Source of the DNA: Dehalococcoidia bacterium | Lineage (GTDB): Bacteria; Chloroflexota; Dehalococcoidia; SM23-28-2; RBG-16-64-32 | Assembly (NCBI GenBank): GCA_030690405.1 | Contig: JAUYGU010000168.1 | Span: 1 to 18,016, forward strand | Direction: 5' to 3' | Length of the DNA: 18,016 nt | Shown: positions 7,025 through 14,442 of the stretch, piece after piece | How the letters are laid out: each line of letters opens with the position of its first letter | How positions within the stretch are numbered: the first letter of the stretch is position 1 | The notes under the pieces: generated by a model | What the model saw: only the letters and a program-made list of their open reading frames with translations | What the model was told of the DNA's origin: nothing | Database searches by the model: none | Program-made: the position numbers and the translations under genes

Positions 7025-7900
7025 TCAGAGGGCGGCGACCTGCGGGATGACGTCGCGGCCGACGGCCTCGATGGGCTCCAGGCGCTCGACGCCGATCAGC
7101 ACGCCGATAGCTTTCTGCGCGCCCGCCTCGGCGAACCTCCCAAGCTGCTCCACCATCTGTCCCGTCATCTCCCCGCCCGACCCCGGATTCATGATGAAGT
7201 AGACCGTCTTCTCTATCTCCGCGTAGTCGCGGCCCTCGGCCTCGCAGTGCTCTCGCAACACCTCGAACTTGTGCCTGGCGGTATCGGCATCGCCGAAGAT
7301 GTTGCAGGCGTCGCCGTAGCGGGCGACCAGGCGCAGGGTCTTCCGCTCGCCACCGCCACCGATGAGGATCGGCGGCCGCGGCTTCCTCAACGGCTGCGGC
7401 GAGTTCAGCGTCTCCGCCAGCCGGTAATGCTTCCCCTCGAAGGGGCCGTTGTCGTCGCTCCACATCTGCAGGATAATCTGGAGCGCCTCCTCCAGCCGCT
7501 CGAACCGCTCCTTCAGCGGTGGGAACGGCACCCCCAGTCCCAGGTGCTCTCGCTCGAACCAGGCGGCGCCGATGCCCAGCCAGGCGCGGCCGCCGGAGAG
7601 CACGTCCAGCGTGCTGACCTGCTTGGCCAGGATGCCCGGATGGCGGTAGGTGACGCCCGTGCAGAGGGTCCCCAGCCCCACCCGCGACGTGTGGGCAGCG
7701 ATGTACGCCAGGGTGCTGTAACCCTCGAGCATGTCGTTTTCAGGCTGTCCCACCCCCGGGATCTGGAAGAAGTGGTCCATCACCCAGATCGACTCGAACC
7801 CCGCGTCCTCCGCCGTGCGGGCTATATCCGCCAGCCGAGGCCCCAGCTCCGGCGGCCCGCCGGGCCAGGTGTAATACGGTATCTGCAATCCGAGCTTCAA
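7025..7900 (-). CDS. LLM-class F420-dependent oxidoreductase
   Basis: This is a luciferase-like monooxygenase-fold protein of 291 residues. Such enzymes use F420 or FMN for hydride transfer to small organic substrates. It starts MKLGLQIPYYTW, has the barrel segment AEDAGFESIWVMDHFFQ (about 32-48), RVGLGTLCTGVTYRHPGILAKQ across the middle, and the cofactor phosphate region PPILIGGGGERKTLRLVARYGDACN. The start is a TTG at 7898-7900 with GGAGG five bases ahead, and a strong promoter lies just upstream. It is followed by the MFS exporter, so the pair may form a modify-and-export or detoxification unit (inference). F420 versus FMN use cannot be settled here, and the physiological substrate is unknown. 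Confidence 0.9.
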   Translation of the reverse strand: MKLGLQIPYYTWPGGPPELGPRLADIARTAEDAGFESIWVMDHFFQIPGVGQPENDMLEGYSTLAYIAAHTSRVGLGTLCTGVTYRHPGILAKQVSTLDVLSGGRAWLGIGAAWFEREHLGLGVPFPPLKERFERLEEALQIILQMWSDDNGPFEGKHYRLAETLNSPQPLRKPRPPILIGGGGERKTLRLVARYGDACNIFGDADTARHKFEVLREHCEAEGRDYAEIEKTVYFIMNPGSGGEMTGQMVEQLGRFAEAGAQKAIGVLIGVERLEPIEAVGRDVIPQVAAL

Positions 7901-7938
7901 GGGTTCCTCCGACCAGGGCTAAGCGACGTTACCCGCGA

Positions 7939-7967
7939 ATTGTAGGCGCGATTAACGTTTGCGTCAA
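7939..7967 (-). promoter_or_regulatory. sigma-70-type promoter of the LLM-MFS pair
   Basis: The minus strand has TTGACG (7962-7967), exactly 17 bases, then TACAAT (7939-7944). The expected start near 7932 leaves a leader of about 30 bases containing the GGAGG ribosome site of the oxidoreductase. The spacer contains the palindrome AACGTT, which could be part of an operator, but no regulator gene is adjacent. Confidence 0.7.
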
Positions 7968-7980
7968 CGATAAGCTCCCG

Positions 7981-8679
7981 TCACGTCGGCCGCTGCGCCG
8001 CCAGATATAGCGGCGCCGTCGGGCAGCGATCGCTCAGGGGGCACTCCGCGCAGAGGGGGCGCTGCGCCCGGCAGACCCGCCGGCCGTGCTTGATCAGCGA
8101 GATGTGGAACGGGTACACCTCCTCCGGCGCCAGCACCGCCTCCAGCAGGTCGTGCGCCGCCGCCGCGCCCGTCTTCGCAGGCACAAGCCCCAGCCGCTGC
8201 GCGACCCGGCCCACGTGGGTGTCCACCGGCAGCGCCGGACGCCCGAGGGCGAACATCAGCACGCAGGCCGCCGTCTTGGGCCCCACGCCGGGCAGCGAAC
8301 GCAGCCAGACCTTCGCCTCCGCCAGCGGCATCTCGCCAAGGAGCGAGAGGTCGAACGACCCCTGTCTCCGCCACACCTCTTCCAGCACCGCCTTGATCCG
8401 CCCCGACTTGGTCGGGGCTAGGCCGCCCACCTGTATCTCGCTCTCGATCTCGCCTGGCGACGCGGCCATCAGTTCGCCCCAGGCGGGAAACCGCGCCACG
8501 AGCCGCATGAACGCCCGGCCGGAGTTCGTATCGGACGTGTTCTGTGACAGGATCGTCAGCACCAGCTCCGTCATCGCGTCGCCGTGCGGCCGCCAGACGG
8601 GCCGGCCGTACAGGTCGGAGAGCCGCTCCACGATCTCGCCCGGCGGGAGCGGCGGCGCCTTCGCCTTAACCCGTGCCAT
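7981..8679 (-). CDS. nth: endonuclease III-type DNA glycosylase
   Basis: This HhH-GPD base-excision-repair glycosylase/AP lyase removes oxidised pyrimidines. The 232-residue protein has LTILSQNTSDTN (about 41-52), the helix-hairpin-helix LPGVGPKTAACV with the catalytic lysine (K135), and the catalytic aspartate in PVDTHVGRV (D153). A C-terminal 4Fe-4S loop is present, with cysteines 203, 210, 213 and 219 in the classic C-x6-C-x2-C-x5-C spacing. The frame stays open upstream, but the ATG at 8679 matches where the family begins, while the upstream part lies inside the serine hydrolase gene. The start follows that gene's stop by five bases, with only a weak ribosome site, which suggests coupling. 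Confidence 0.93.
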   Translation of the reverse strand: MARVKAKAPPLPPGEIVERLSDLYGRPVWRPHGDAMTELVLTILSQNTSDTNSGRAFMRLVARFPAWGELMAASPGEIESEIQVGGLAPTKSGRIKAVLEEVWRRQGSFDLSLLGEMPLAEAKVWLRSLPGVGPKTAACVLMFALGRPALPVDTHVGRVAQRLGLVPAKTGAAAAHDLLEAVLAPEEVYPFHISLIKHGRRVCRAQRPLCAECPLSDRCPTAPLYLAAQRPT

Positions 8680-8684
8680 CGTCC

Positions 8685-9713
8685 CTACGGATGGGCAGCG
8701 AAGTAGTCCCAGACGGCCCGCGAGACGGCCGCGATCGGCCGCGAGTCCCAAGAGCGGTCGGAGAGCACAGCGAGGACGTACGGCCCGCCCGGGCCCCACA
8801 CCAGCGCTACGTCGTGGGTGGCGTCCGTGAAGTTCCCGCTCTTGTGCGCTACGGCCGAGTTCGGAGGGACCCCGGACGGTATTCCATCACGGATGCTCTC
8901 CTGCAGGAGCAGGGCCAGCATCTCGCGGCGGGACTCCGCGCTGACGCCCTCGCCGGCGGCCACAGCCGCCATCAGCAGCGCCATGTCGTGGGCCGTGGTG
9001 GGCAGGTCGTAGGTCGTGACGGACATGTCGTTGATGCCAAGCGACCGGAGCGTCTGATTCACCCGCGCGGGGTTCACCAGGTCCTGGATCATCACCGCCG
9101 ACGGCGTGTCGCTGACGATGATCATCGCCTTCAGGGCGTCGGCGACGGTCAGCATATCGCCCTCGGCCAGGCCGAGGAGGTCCAGCGTGCCCAGGTCGTA
9201 ATCGGCGTACTTCTTCTCCAGCGTCAGCAGCTCCGAGAAGTCGAGCTCGCCGGCGTCGCGCTGGCGGTAGGCCTCCAGCAGGAGAGCGAGCTTGAACAGG
9301 CTAGCCGCGTAGTACACGCGCCCCGCGTTGAGCGACGCCGAGCGGCCGTCTTCCAGGTTGCGGACGACCACCGAGTACTCGCCCTCGAAGCCGGCGAGAG
9401 TGGAGCGGACGAGGGCGGCCAGCGCCGCGTCGTCGCGGGGCGGCGCGAAGGACGCCGGAAGCGGCGGCACGACCACGTCGGCGCTCAGGTGCTCCAGCGA
9501 TTTGACCGCCGGCAGGAAGACCGTGGGCACCGCTGCCAGCGGCGTGGCCGGCGTCGCCGACGGCTGGGGCCCCCCTTCCGGCGACTGGACAGGCCCTGAG
9601 CGCGGCGTAATGCCCACATCGCTAGCGGGCTCCGCCGCCCCACCGCCGCACCCCGCGGCGACCAACACCAATACCAACACGAGCGCTGGGAGGCCCGCCG
9701 GCGGAAACTTCAT
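8685..9713 (-). CDS. lipoprotein serine hydrolase, class A beta-lactamase-like
   Basis: The 342-residue protein starts with a hydrophobic signal (MKFPPAGLPALVLVLV) and a lipobox-like VAAGC, giving a lipid-anchored Cys22. A Pro/Ser/Ala-rich linker then runs to about residue 90. The catalytic domain keeps the serine nucleophile and lysine in SLFK (138-141), an SDN-type SDT (201-203) and the KTG-type KSG (291-293). The usual omega-loop ExxLN holding the deacylating glutamate is not visible. Between SDT and the DLPTTAHDMALLM segment the chain seems shortened. It is therefore more likely a cell-wall or peptide hydrolase/transpeptidase-like protein than an efficient beta-lactamase (inference). ATG starts at 9752 and 9722 are also in frame. 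I chose 9713 because it gives a normal lipoprotein signal. Confidence 0.85.
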   Translation of the reverse strand: MKFPPAGLPALVLVLVLVAAGCGGGAAEPASDVGITPRSGPVQSPEGGPQPSATPATPLAAVPTVFLPAVKSLEHLSADVVVPPLPASFAPPRDDAALAALVRSTLAGFEGEYSVVVRNLEDGRSASLNAGRVYYAASLFKLALLLEAYRQRDAGELDFSELLTLEKKYADYDLGTLDLLGLAEGDMLTVADALKAMIIVSDTPSAVMIQDLVNPARVNQTLRSLGINDMSVTTYDLPTTAHDMALLMAAVAAGEGVSAESRREMLALLLQESIRDGIPSGVPPNSAVAHKSGNFTDATHDVALVWGPGGPYVLAVLSDRSWDSRPIAAVSRAVWDYFAAHP

Positions 9714-9732
9714 GCAACCCATTCTCTCGCGG

Positions 9733-9767
9733 AACGGGGCGGAGTGCCACATCCGCCCCGCCCCGTT
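9733..9767. repeat. GC-rich inverted repeat between divergent genes
   Basis: CGGGGCGGA (9735-9743) is complementary to TCCGCCCCG (9752-9760). Alternatively AACGGGGCGG (9733-9742) pairs with CCGCCCCGTT (9758-9767), which overlaps the selD -35 box. It may be an operator, a 5' hairpin of the hydrolase mRNA, or neutral. Confidence 0.55.
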
Positions 9768-9795
9768 GTCGCCCCTGTAGCCGCGCCCCTATACT
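9766..9795 (+). promoter_or_regulatory. probable selD promoter
   Basis: TTGTCG (9766-9771, four of six consensus bases), an 18-base spacer, then TATACT (9790-9795, five of six). The expected start near 9802 gives a leader of about 35 bases. The selD ribosome site AAAGGAGG is at 9825-9832, four bases before the GTG. Confidence 0.6.
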
Positions 9796-9836
9796 GGTCA
9801 TGCGCGGTGCGTGTCGCCCGCCGGAAAGGAGGGCTC

Positions 9837-10883
9837 GTGGCCACAAAGCCGGTGCGCCTCACCCAGCTGGCCTCCTGCGCCGGTTGAGCCGGCAAGGCGG
9901 GGGCGGAAACCCTGGCGCAGGTCCTGCGCTACCTCTCAGATAGGCAAGTCGGCCAGCACCCCGATCTCCTCATCGGCCTGGCCGCGCCCGACGACGCCAC
10001 GGTCTACAAGCTCAACGATGAGCAGGCCGTGGTGCTTACGGTGGACTTTTTTGCGCCTCTCGTGGACGACCCCTACATCTACGGCGCAATCGCCGCCGCC
10101 AACGCCCTCAGCGACATCTACGCGATGGGCGCAGAGGTCACGCTGGCCCTGAACATCGCCGCCTTCCCAGAGGAGATGGCCCACGAGACGATCGCCGAGA
10201 TCCTCCGCGGCGGCGCCGACAAGGTCGCCGAGGCGGGGGGCGTCATCGCCGGCGGGCACACCGTGATCGACGCCGAGCCCAAGTACGGCCTCTGCGTCCT
10301 CGGCCTCATCCACCCGCAGCGTATATTCGCCAAAGGCGGCGCCCGCCCGGGCGACCTGCTTTACCTGAGCAAGCCCCTGGGCACCGGCATCATCACCACC
10401 GCCGCCAGGTCCGACGAGGCGAAGCCGGAGCACCTTCAGGCGGCGGTCGACTCCATGACCCGCCTCAACCGCCACCCTTCGCACATCGCCCGCGCGGTAG
10501 AGGCGCACGCCCTCACGGACATCACCGGCTACAGCATCCTGGGCCACGGCTACGAGATGGCGGCCGCCTCCGCGGCGGCGCTGCGCTTCAGCGCCGCCCG
10601 CATCCCGCTCTTGCCCGGCGTCCTGGAGTACGCCTCCCGGGGGATCGTCACCGGCGGCGGCGATCGCAACCGCAAGCACCTGCGGGACAAGATCACCTTC
10701 GCGGACGGTGTCTCCGAGGAGATGCGGCACGTCCTCTTCGACCCGCAGACCTCCGGCGGCCTCCTGCTCGCCGTGGGCCGCGACAAGGCCGCCGAGGTCG
10801 AGGCCGGGTTCGCCGCCGCCGAGCTGCCGGTCTGGCAGGTCGGCGAGGTGCGCAAGGGTAAGGGCGTGCAGGTGGTGCCGTAG
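9837..10883 (+). CDS. selD: selenide, water dikinase containing selenocysteine (in-frame TGA)
   Basis: SelD makes selenophosphate from selenide and ATP, the selenium donor for Sec-tRNA and selenouridine. Read through one TGA at 9885-9887, the gene encodes 348 residues. It begins VATKPVRLTQLASCAG-Sec-AGK. This lines up without gaps with the E. coli start through RLTQ, so Sec is residue 17, the position of catalytic Cys17, and Lys20 matches the essential lysine. Downstream are APDDATVY, the metal/ATP aspartates in TVDFFAPLVDD and NALSDIYAMG, VIAGGHTV, LTDITGYSILGH and the C-terminal DPQTSGGLLLAV. The GTG at 9837 has AAAGGAGG four bases ahead. An ATG at 10029 opens a falsely shortened frame that lacks the active site. 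No other Sec gene (selA, selB, selC) lies in the window. The selD stop is seven bases from the convergent GNAT stop. Confidence 0.93.
9913..9931 (+). promoter_or_regulatory. bacterial SECIS hairpin for the selD UGA codon
   Basis: UGGCGCAG (9913-9920) pairs with CUGCGCUA (9924-9931) over 8 bp, one of them G-U, around the loop GUC (9921-9923). The loop begins 34 bases after the UGA, inside the spacing accepted for bacterial SECIS elements. The top, GCAGGUCCUGC, closely resembles the GCAGGUCUGC apex of the E. coli fdhF SECIS bound by SelB. Confidence 0.75.
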
Positions 10884-10890
10884 ACCGGCG

Positions 10891-11340
10891 CTACAGCCGC
10901 AGCGCCATCGCCTTGATGCGGGCGCGCAGGTCTGGCATCCGCGAGACCGCCTCGTACTGGCGGGACGCCCGTACCCCCTCCTCGAACTCCTCCGGTTGCA
11001 CCTCTCGGAACCCAAGGCGGCCGAAGAAGACGCCGGCGTTCATCGTGAACAGGTAGACGCGCGCCACGTGACGCCGTCGCGCCTCAGCGAGGGCGGCCTC
11101 CACCAGGCGGCGGCCTTCGTCCCTGCGCCGCCGCTCCGGGGCGATGACGACGGAGCGCAGCAGCGCCGCCTCGCCATAGACCTCCAGCCCCACGCAGCCC
11201 ACGATATGCTCCCCGTCCGCCAGCACGAAGAACGTCTCCAGGAATTCGTCCAGGCCGTAGGCGGGAAGGTGCTCTCCCGTGATCAGCGCTTCGATGCGGG
11301 GGATGTCCTCCGCCCGCGCCGGCCTAGGCTCGGCGGTCAC
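10891..11340 (-). CDS. GNAT-family N-acetyltransferase (ArsN2-like)
   Basis: A 149-residue single-domain GNAT protein. It shows the expected strand order: ADGEHIVGCVGLEVYGEAALLRSVVIAPERRRR leads into the acetyl-CoA pyrophosphate-binding loop, here RRRRDEGRRLVEAAL (about 73-87), where the usual Q/RxxGxG/A is partly degenerate. It is followed by ARVYLFTMNAGVFFGRLGFREV. The GLEVYGEAALLRSV and FFGRLGF segments resemble ArsN2-type acetyltransferases, and short glutamate N-acetyltransferases look similar. The substrate is not known. The GTG start at 11338-11340 overlaps the stop of the upstream M48 protease gene in a GTGA arrangement, so it is translationally coupled as the last gene of the lemA cluster. 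Confidence 0.82.
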   Translation of the reverse strand: MTAEPRPARAEDIPRIEALITGEHLPAYGLDEFLETFFVLADGEHIVGCVGLEVYGEAALLRSVVIAPERRRRDEGRRLVEAALAEARRRHVARVYLFTMNAGVFFGRLGFREVQPEEFEEGVRASRQYEAVSRMPDLRARIKAMALRL

Positions 11341-12302
11341 GCCATCGCCCGCAGCAGGCGCACCCGCTCAGCGATGGGCGGGTGCGTGGAGAACAGGTTG
11401 TTCAAGAAGCTCTGGTGCTCGTGCAGGGGGTTGCAGATGTACAGGTGAGCCGTTCCCTTGTTCGCCGTCTCCAGCGGCTCCGGGTCGGCGGCGATCTTCT
11501 CCAGCGCGTCGGCGAGCGCGTCCGGGTTACGGCAGAGCATCGCGCCGGAGGCGTCGGCCAGGTACTCCCGCCGGCGGGAGACGGCCAGCCTCATCACGCT
11601 GGCAACGATGGGCGCGAGGATGATGAACAGCAGCGCGACGATGAGGATAACCGCGCCCGCCGCGCCGCCGCCGCGGCCGCGGTTGCTGCCGCGCGCGCCC
11701 GCCCCGTACCAGGTGAACCGCAGCATCAAGTCGGCCACGAGCGCGATCAGCCCCACGCCAACGGCCAGCAGCGTCATCAGCCGCACGTCGTAGTTGCCCA
11801 CGTGCGACAGCTCATGGGCGATGACGCCCTCCAACTCCCGCTTGTCCAGCTTGTCGAGCAGCCCCCTCGTCACCGCGACGGAGGCGCTCCTGGGATCGCG
11901 GCCGGTGGCGAAGGCGTTGGGCGCGCTGTCCTCGATCACGAACACCCGCGGCATCGGCAGGCCGGCGCCGATGCCCAGGTTCTCGACCACGCGGTACAGC
12001 TCCGGCTCCTCTTCCTTCGTCACCCCGTGCGCGCCGGAGACCATCAGCACCGTCGCGGGCGCCGAGAAGTACATCATCACGCCGATGCCCAGCGCTATCA
12101 ACGTCGCCACGATCGCGATCTGCACGGAGAGCCGGACCCGGTCCTCCGGCGGCGCGCCGGCGTAGAGGACGATGAAGACGCCAATGGCAGCGAAAAACGC
12201 CGCCACGAACAGCACGAATAGGACGAAGAACAGCGCCGTGCTGCGCCGGTTGGCGTCTATGCGGTCCCAGATCAGGACCCGCTCAGGCAGCGGCTCAGTC
12301 AC
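11337..12302 (-). CDS. htpX: M48/HtpX-family membrane metalloprotease
   Basis: HtpX-type zinc proteases degrade damaged membrane proteins with their active site facing the cytoplasm. This 321-residue protein has a short cytoplasmic start ending ERVLIWDRIDANRR, two transmembrane helices (about 22-48 and 62-80) and the zinc motif HELSH (163-167). A membrane hairpin (about 172-235) follows, then the third ligand glutamate in REYLAD (E246) and the conserved FSTHPP near the C-terminus. The GTG start at 12302 overlaps the stop of the upstream paralogue (GTGA), and the stop overlaps the GNAT start. The lemA gene three places upstream fits the common lemA-htpX association. Confidence 0.93.
   Translation of the reverse strand: MTEPLPERVLIWDRIDANRRSTALFFVLFVLFVAAFFAAIGVFIVLYAGAPPEDRVRLSVQIAIVATLIALGIGVMMYFSAPATVLMVSGAHGVTKEEEPELYRVVENLGIGAGLPMPRVFVIEDSAPNAFATGRDPRSASVAVTRGLLDKLDKRELEGVIAHELSHVGNYDVRLMTLLAVGVGLIALVADLMLRFTWYGAGARGSNRGRGGGAAGAVILIVALLFIILAPIVASVMRLAVSRRREYLADASGAMLCRNPDALADALEKIAADPEPLETANKGTAHLYICNPLHEHQSFLNNLFSTHPPIAERVRLLRAMA
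12244..12278 (-). repeat. 35-bp repeat, copy in the downstream htpX-like gene
   Basis: These 35 bases are identical to 13704-13738. They encode the IWDRIDANRR region of both M48 proteins. After one mismatch the identity continues for five more bases toward the start codons, while the genes are clearly diverged elsewhere. Confidence 0.9.
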
Positions 12303-13753
12303 GTGCGATCTACCTCGGTCATGGGCACCGTGCGCAGCACATAGCCGAACCTATCGTCCGAAGTAAGGACGCGCAGGAAATGGCCGCTCTCTTCCAGAAC
12401 CGTGATCACAGACCCGGAGGCGAGCTGACCAAGCGGGGCCGAGGCCGCGTCCGGCGTCCCGTACAGCGGCGTGTTAGCCCCGGTCAAGCGAAAGGCGGTG
12501 GCGGCAGCCTCGGCCGCCCGCGTCGGCGTGGTCTCGACGGGGTCCGGGCGGCTGTTCGTGGCAGCGGGCGCACCGGCAGGAGCGGCCACCGCCGGGGCTG
12601 CCGCAGAATGGAATCGCGCTCCGGCCTCCTCGGCTTCGCTGATGACCGAAGGTGGGACTCCCCCACCCATCGCCGCCACCACCGCGATCCGCTCCGCCAG
12701 GGGCGGGTGGGTGGAGAACATCCTGTCCCAGCGGGGAGCGTCCTCCGGGAGCGGATCAACAACGTAGAGGTGGGCCGTCGCCGCACCTACCTTCATCCCC
12801 GAACTGCCCGCTGCCCCGGTCTTGGCCAGCGCCCGCGCCAGCCCTTCTGGATAACGAGTGAGCAGGGCAGCGTCGGCGTCTGCCAGGTACTCGTGCTCGC
12901 GGAGCACGGCGGTCCGCAGGAGATAGGCGATGGCGGGAGCCCCTAGAAAGACGTAGAAGGGCAGGAACATTGCAGAGATGAACAGCACGCCGGCCAGCGG
13001 GTCCTCCCGCATGAAGTCGTCGACGAGGGAAATTCCCAGAGGTATCGTTGCCAGCATCGGCACCCCGAGATACAGGAGAAGACCCCCGCCCACGGCCCAG
13101 TGGATCCGGAACAGGAAGCGGAAGATGGCGATCACAATGCCTAGCGGCAGCCGCAGCAAGGCCACCCCCACCGCGAGCAGCGTACCCAATCGTGTATCGT
13201 AGTTGGCGATCTGCGCCAGCTCGTGGGCCACAATGCCCTCCAGCTCGCGACGGTCCAGCAGGCCCAGGAGGCCGCGCGTCACCACCAGCGACGCCCGTTC
13301 CGGGTCCATGCCGGTGGCAAAAGCGTTCGCCGCCCCGGACTCCACGACATAGAGCTGCGGCTGCGGCAGTCCGGCCCCGATGCACAGGTTCTCCACCGTA
13401 CCCCAGAGCTCCGGCTCTTCGGCCCGAGCGACCGGCCGGGCCCCGGACAGCCGCAGGACGATGGCAGACGCGAAGCGAAACAGCAGGTAGGCCGCCGCCA
13501 GCAGGACGAACACGGAAATGACGGCGTCGACCGCGGCGAAGCCGGCCAGCCACGCATCGTCCTCAGAGAAAACTTCCGCCAGGCCAATACCGGCCGCCAT
13601 CACCCCCAAGACCATCGCCACCCACAACATCAAGTACATGGCCAAGTAGGCCGCCACCGGCAGCAAGACCACCGCGAACGCCAACACCAGAAAACGACTG
13701 TTCCGCCGGTTGGCGTCTATGCGGTCCCAGATCAGGACGCGCTCTTGCGTCAT
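12299..13753 (-). CDS. M48/HtpX-like protein with degenerate zinc motif and SH3-like tail
   Basis: A 484-residue paralogue of the adjacent HtpX-like protease, with the same ERVLIWDRIDANRR start and several membrane helices. The zinc motif reads HELAQ (177-181): the second zinc-ligand histidine is glutamine (CAG codon at 13211-13213). The third-ligand glutamate of EYLAD (E288) and FSTHPP remain. An Ala/Pro-rich linker (about 385-420) follows. The last 60 or so residues (LYGTPDAASAPLGQLASGS...GYVLRT) look like a bacterial SH3 domain, which often binds cell wall or peptides. It may be an inactive, regulatory or scaffolding partner of the intact protease, or use another ligand (inference). ATG at 13753 is 16 bases after lemA, with no evident Shine-Dalgarno. 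Confidence 0.88.
   Translation of the reverse strand: MTQERVLIWDRIDANRRNSRFLVLAFAVVLLPVAAYLAMYLMLWVAMVLGVMAAGIGLAEVFSEDDAWLAGFAAVDAVISVFVLLAAAYLLFRFASAIVLRLSGARPVARAEEPELWGTVENLCIGAGLPQPQLYVVESGAANAFATGMDPERASLVVTRGLLGLLDRRELEGIVAHELAQIANYDTRLGTLLAVGVALLRLPLGIVIAIFRFLFRIHWAVGGGLLLYLGVPMLATIPLGISLVDDFMREDPLAGVLFISAMFLPFYVFLGAPAIAYLLRTAVLREHEYLADADAALLTRYPEGLARALAKTGAAGSSGMKVGAATAHLYVVDPLPEDAPRWDRMFSTHPPLAERIAVVAAMGGGVPPSVISEAEEAGARFHSAAAPAVAAPAGAPAATNSRPDPVETTPTRAAEAAATAFRLTGANTPLYGTPDAASAPLGQLASGSVITVLEESGHFLRVLTSDDRFGYVLRTVPMTEVDRT
13704..13738 (-). repeat. 35-bp repeat, copy in the upstream htpX-like gene
   Basis: Exact match to 12244-12278, in the same orientation and the same reading frame relative to the start codon. 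The copies are 1460 bases apart. Confidence 0.9.
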
Positions 13754-13769
13754 CGGAGGGCGAGACGGG

Positions 13770-14342
13770 CTAGTCCTTGCCGCCGAACTCCACCTTCACC
13801 TCCGCCCGGCCCTCCTCGTCCGTCTCGAAGAACTCCGCCTCCTTGAAGCCGAAGTTGCGGGCCATAACCGCGTTGGGGAACGTCTGAATGCGGTTGTTGT
13901 AGTCCAGCACGTTCTGGTTGTAGAACTGCCGCGAGAAGGCGATCTTCTCCTCGACGTCGGACAGCTCCTTCTGGAGCTCCATGAAGTTCTGCGAGGCCTT
14001 CAGCTCCGGGTAGTTCTCCGCGACCGCGAACAGGTGGCGCAGCGCCTGCGTGAGCATGTTGTTCGCGCCGGCCGCCTCGCCCGCGCTACCCGCCTGCTCC
14101 ACCATTGAGCGCGCCCGCGTCACCTCCTCGAACGTCTCGCGTTCGTGCGCCGCGTACCCCTTCACCGTCTCCACCAGGTTGGGGATCAGGCTGGCCCGCC
14201 GCCGGAGCTGTACGTCGATCCCCGACCACGCCTCGCCGACGCGGTTGCGGGACCGCACGAGCCCGTTGTACATGCCCACCATCACGAAGGCGATGAGCAC
14301 GATAACGCCGATTACCACGCCGATTATGATCGCCGGGACCAT
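13770..14342 (-). CDS. lemA: LemA family protein
   Basis: LemA proteins are small membrane-anchored helical-bundle proteins of uncertain role, often encoded with HtpX proteases. The 190-residue sequence has one N-terminal transmembrane helix (about 3-28). The LemA core follows: [44 protein letters not shown], the [17 protein letters not shown] segment, and the Q-rich [20 protein letters not shown] region. The ATG at 14342 has GGAGG six bases ahead. It is the first gene of the cluster with two M48 proteins and a GNAT enzyme. Confidence 0.96.
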   Translation of the reverse strand: MVPAIIIGVVIGVIVLIAFVMVGMYNGLVRSRNRVGEAWSGIDVQLRRRASLIPNLVETVKGYAAHERETFEEVTRARSMVEQAGSAGEAAGANNMLTQALRHLFAVAENYPELKASQNFMELQKELSDVEEKIAFSRQFYNQNVLDYNNRIQTFPNAVMARNFGFKEAEFFETDEEGRAEVKVEFGGKD

Positions 14343-14387
14343 TGACGGCCTCCTTGCTCTGGCTGCCGCATTGCACCTGCCGCCGAA

Positions 14388-14393
14388 ATTGTA
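14388..14393 (-). promoter_or_regulatory. possible -10 box for the lemA cluster
   Basis: TACAAT on the minus strand, 45 bases before the lemA ATG. No convincing -35 hexamer lies 16-18 bases upstream, so this is a weak call. Confidence 0.35.
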
Positions 14394-14427
14394 GCACGCC
14401 GCCCTGGGTTCTCCCGGCGGCCGGTGC

Positions 14428-14433
14428 TATCAT
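14428..14433 (+). promoter_or_regulatory. possible -10 box for a leaderless transcript
   Basis: TATCAT ends nine bases before the ATG at 14443, and there is no Shine-Dalgarno. If used, transcription would start at or next to the start codon. No good -35 box is visible. Confidence 0.3.
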
Positions 14434-14442
14434 GGCCCCGCC

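Noticed and set aside
8680..8799. N-terminal extension of the endonuclease III frame
   Set aside because: The added 40 residues are low-complexity Arg/Gly/Leu sequence read antiframe to the serine hydrolase C-terminus and do not belong to the family.
10029..10883. selD starting at the ATG 10029
   Set aside because: This start lacks the N-terminal catalytic segment. The conserved SelD N-terminus is encoded upstream in the same frame from GTG 9837, interrupted only by the TGA at the Cys17 position.
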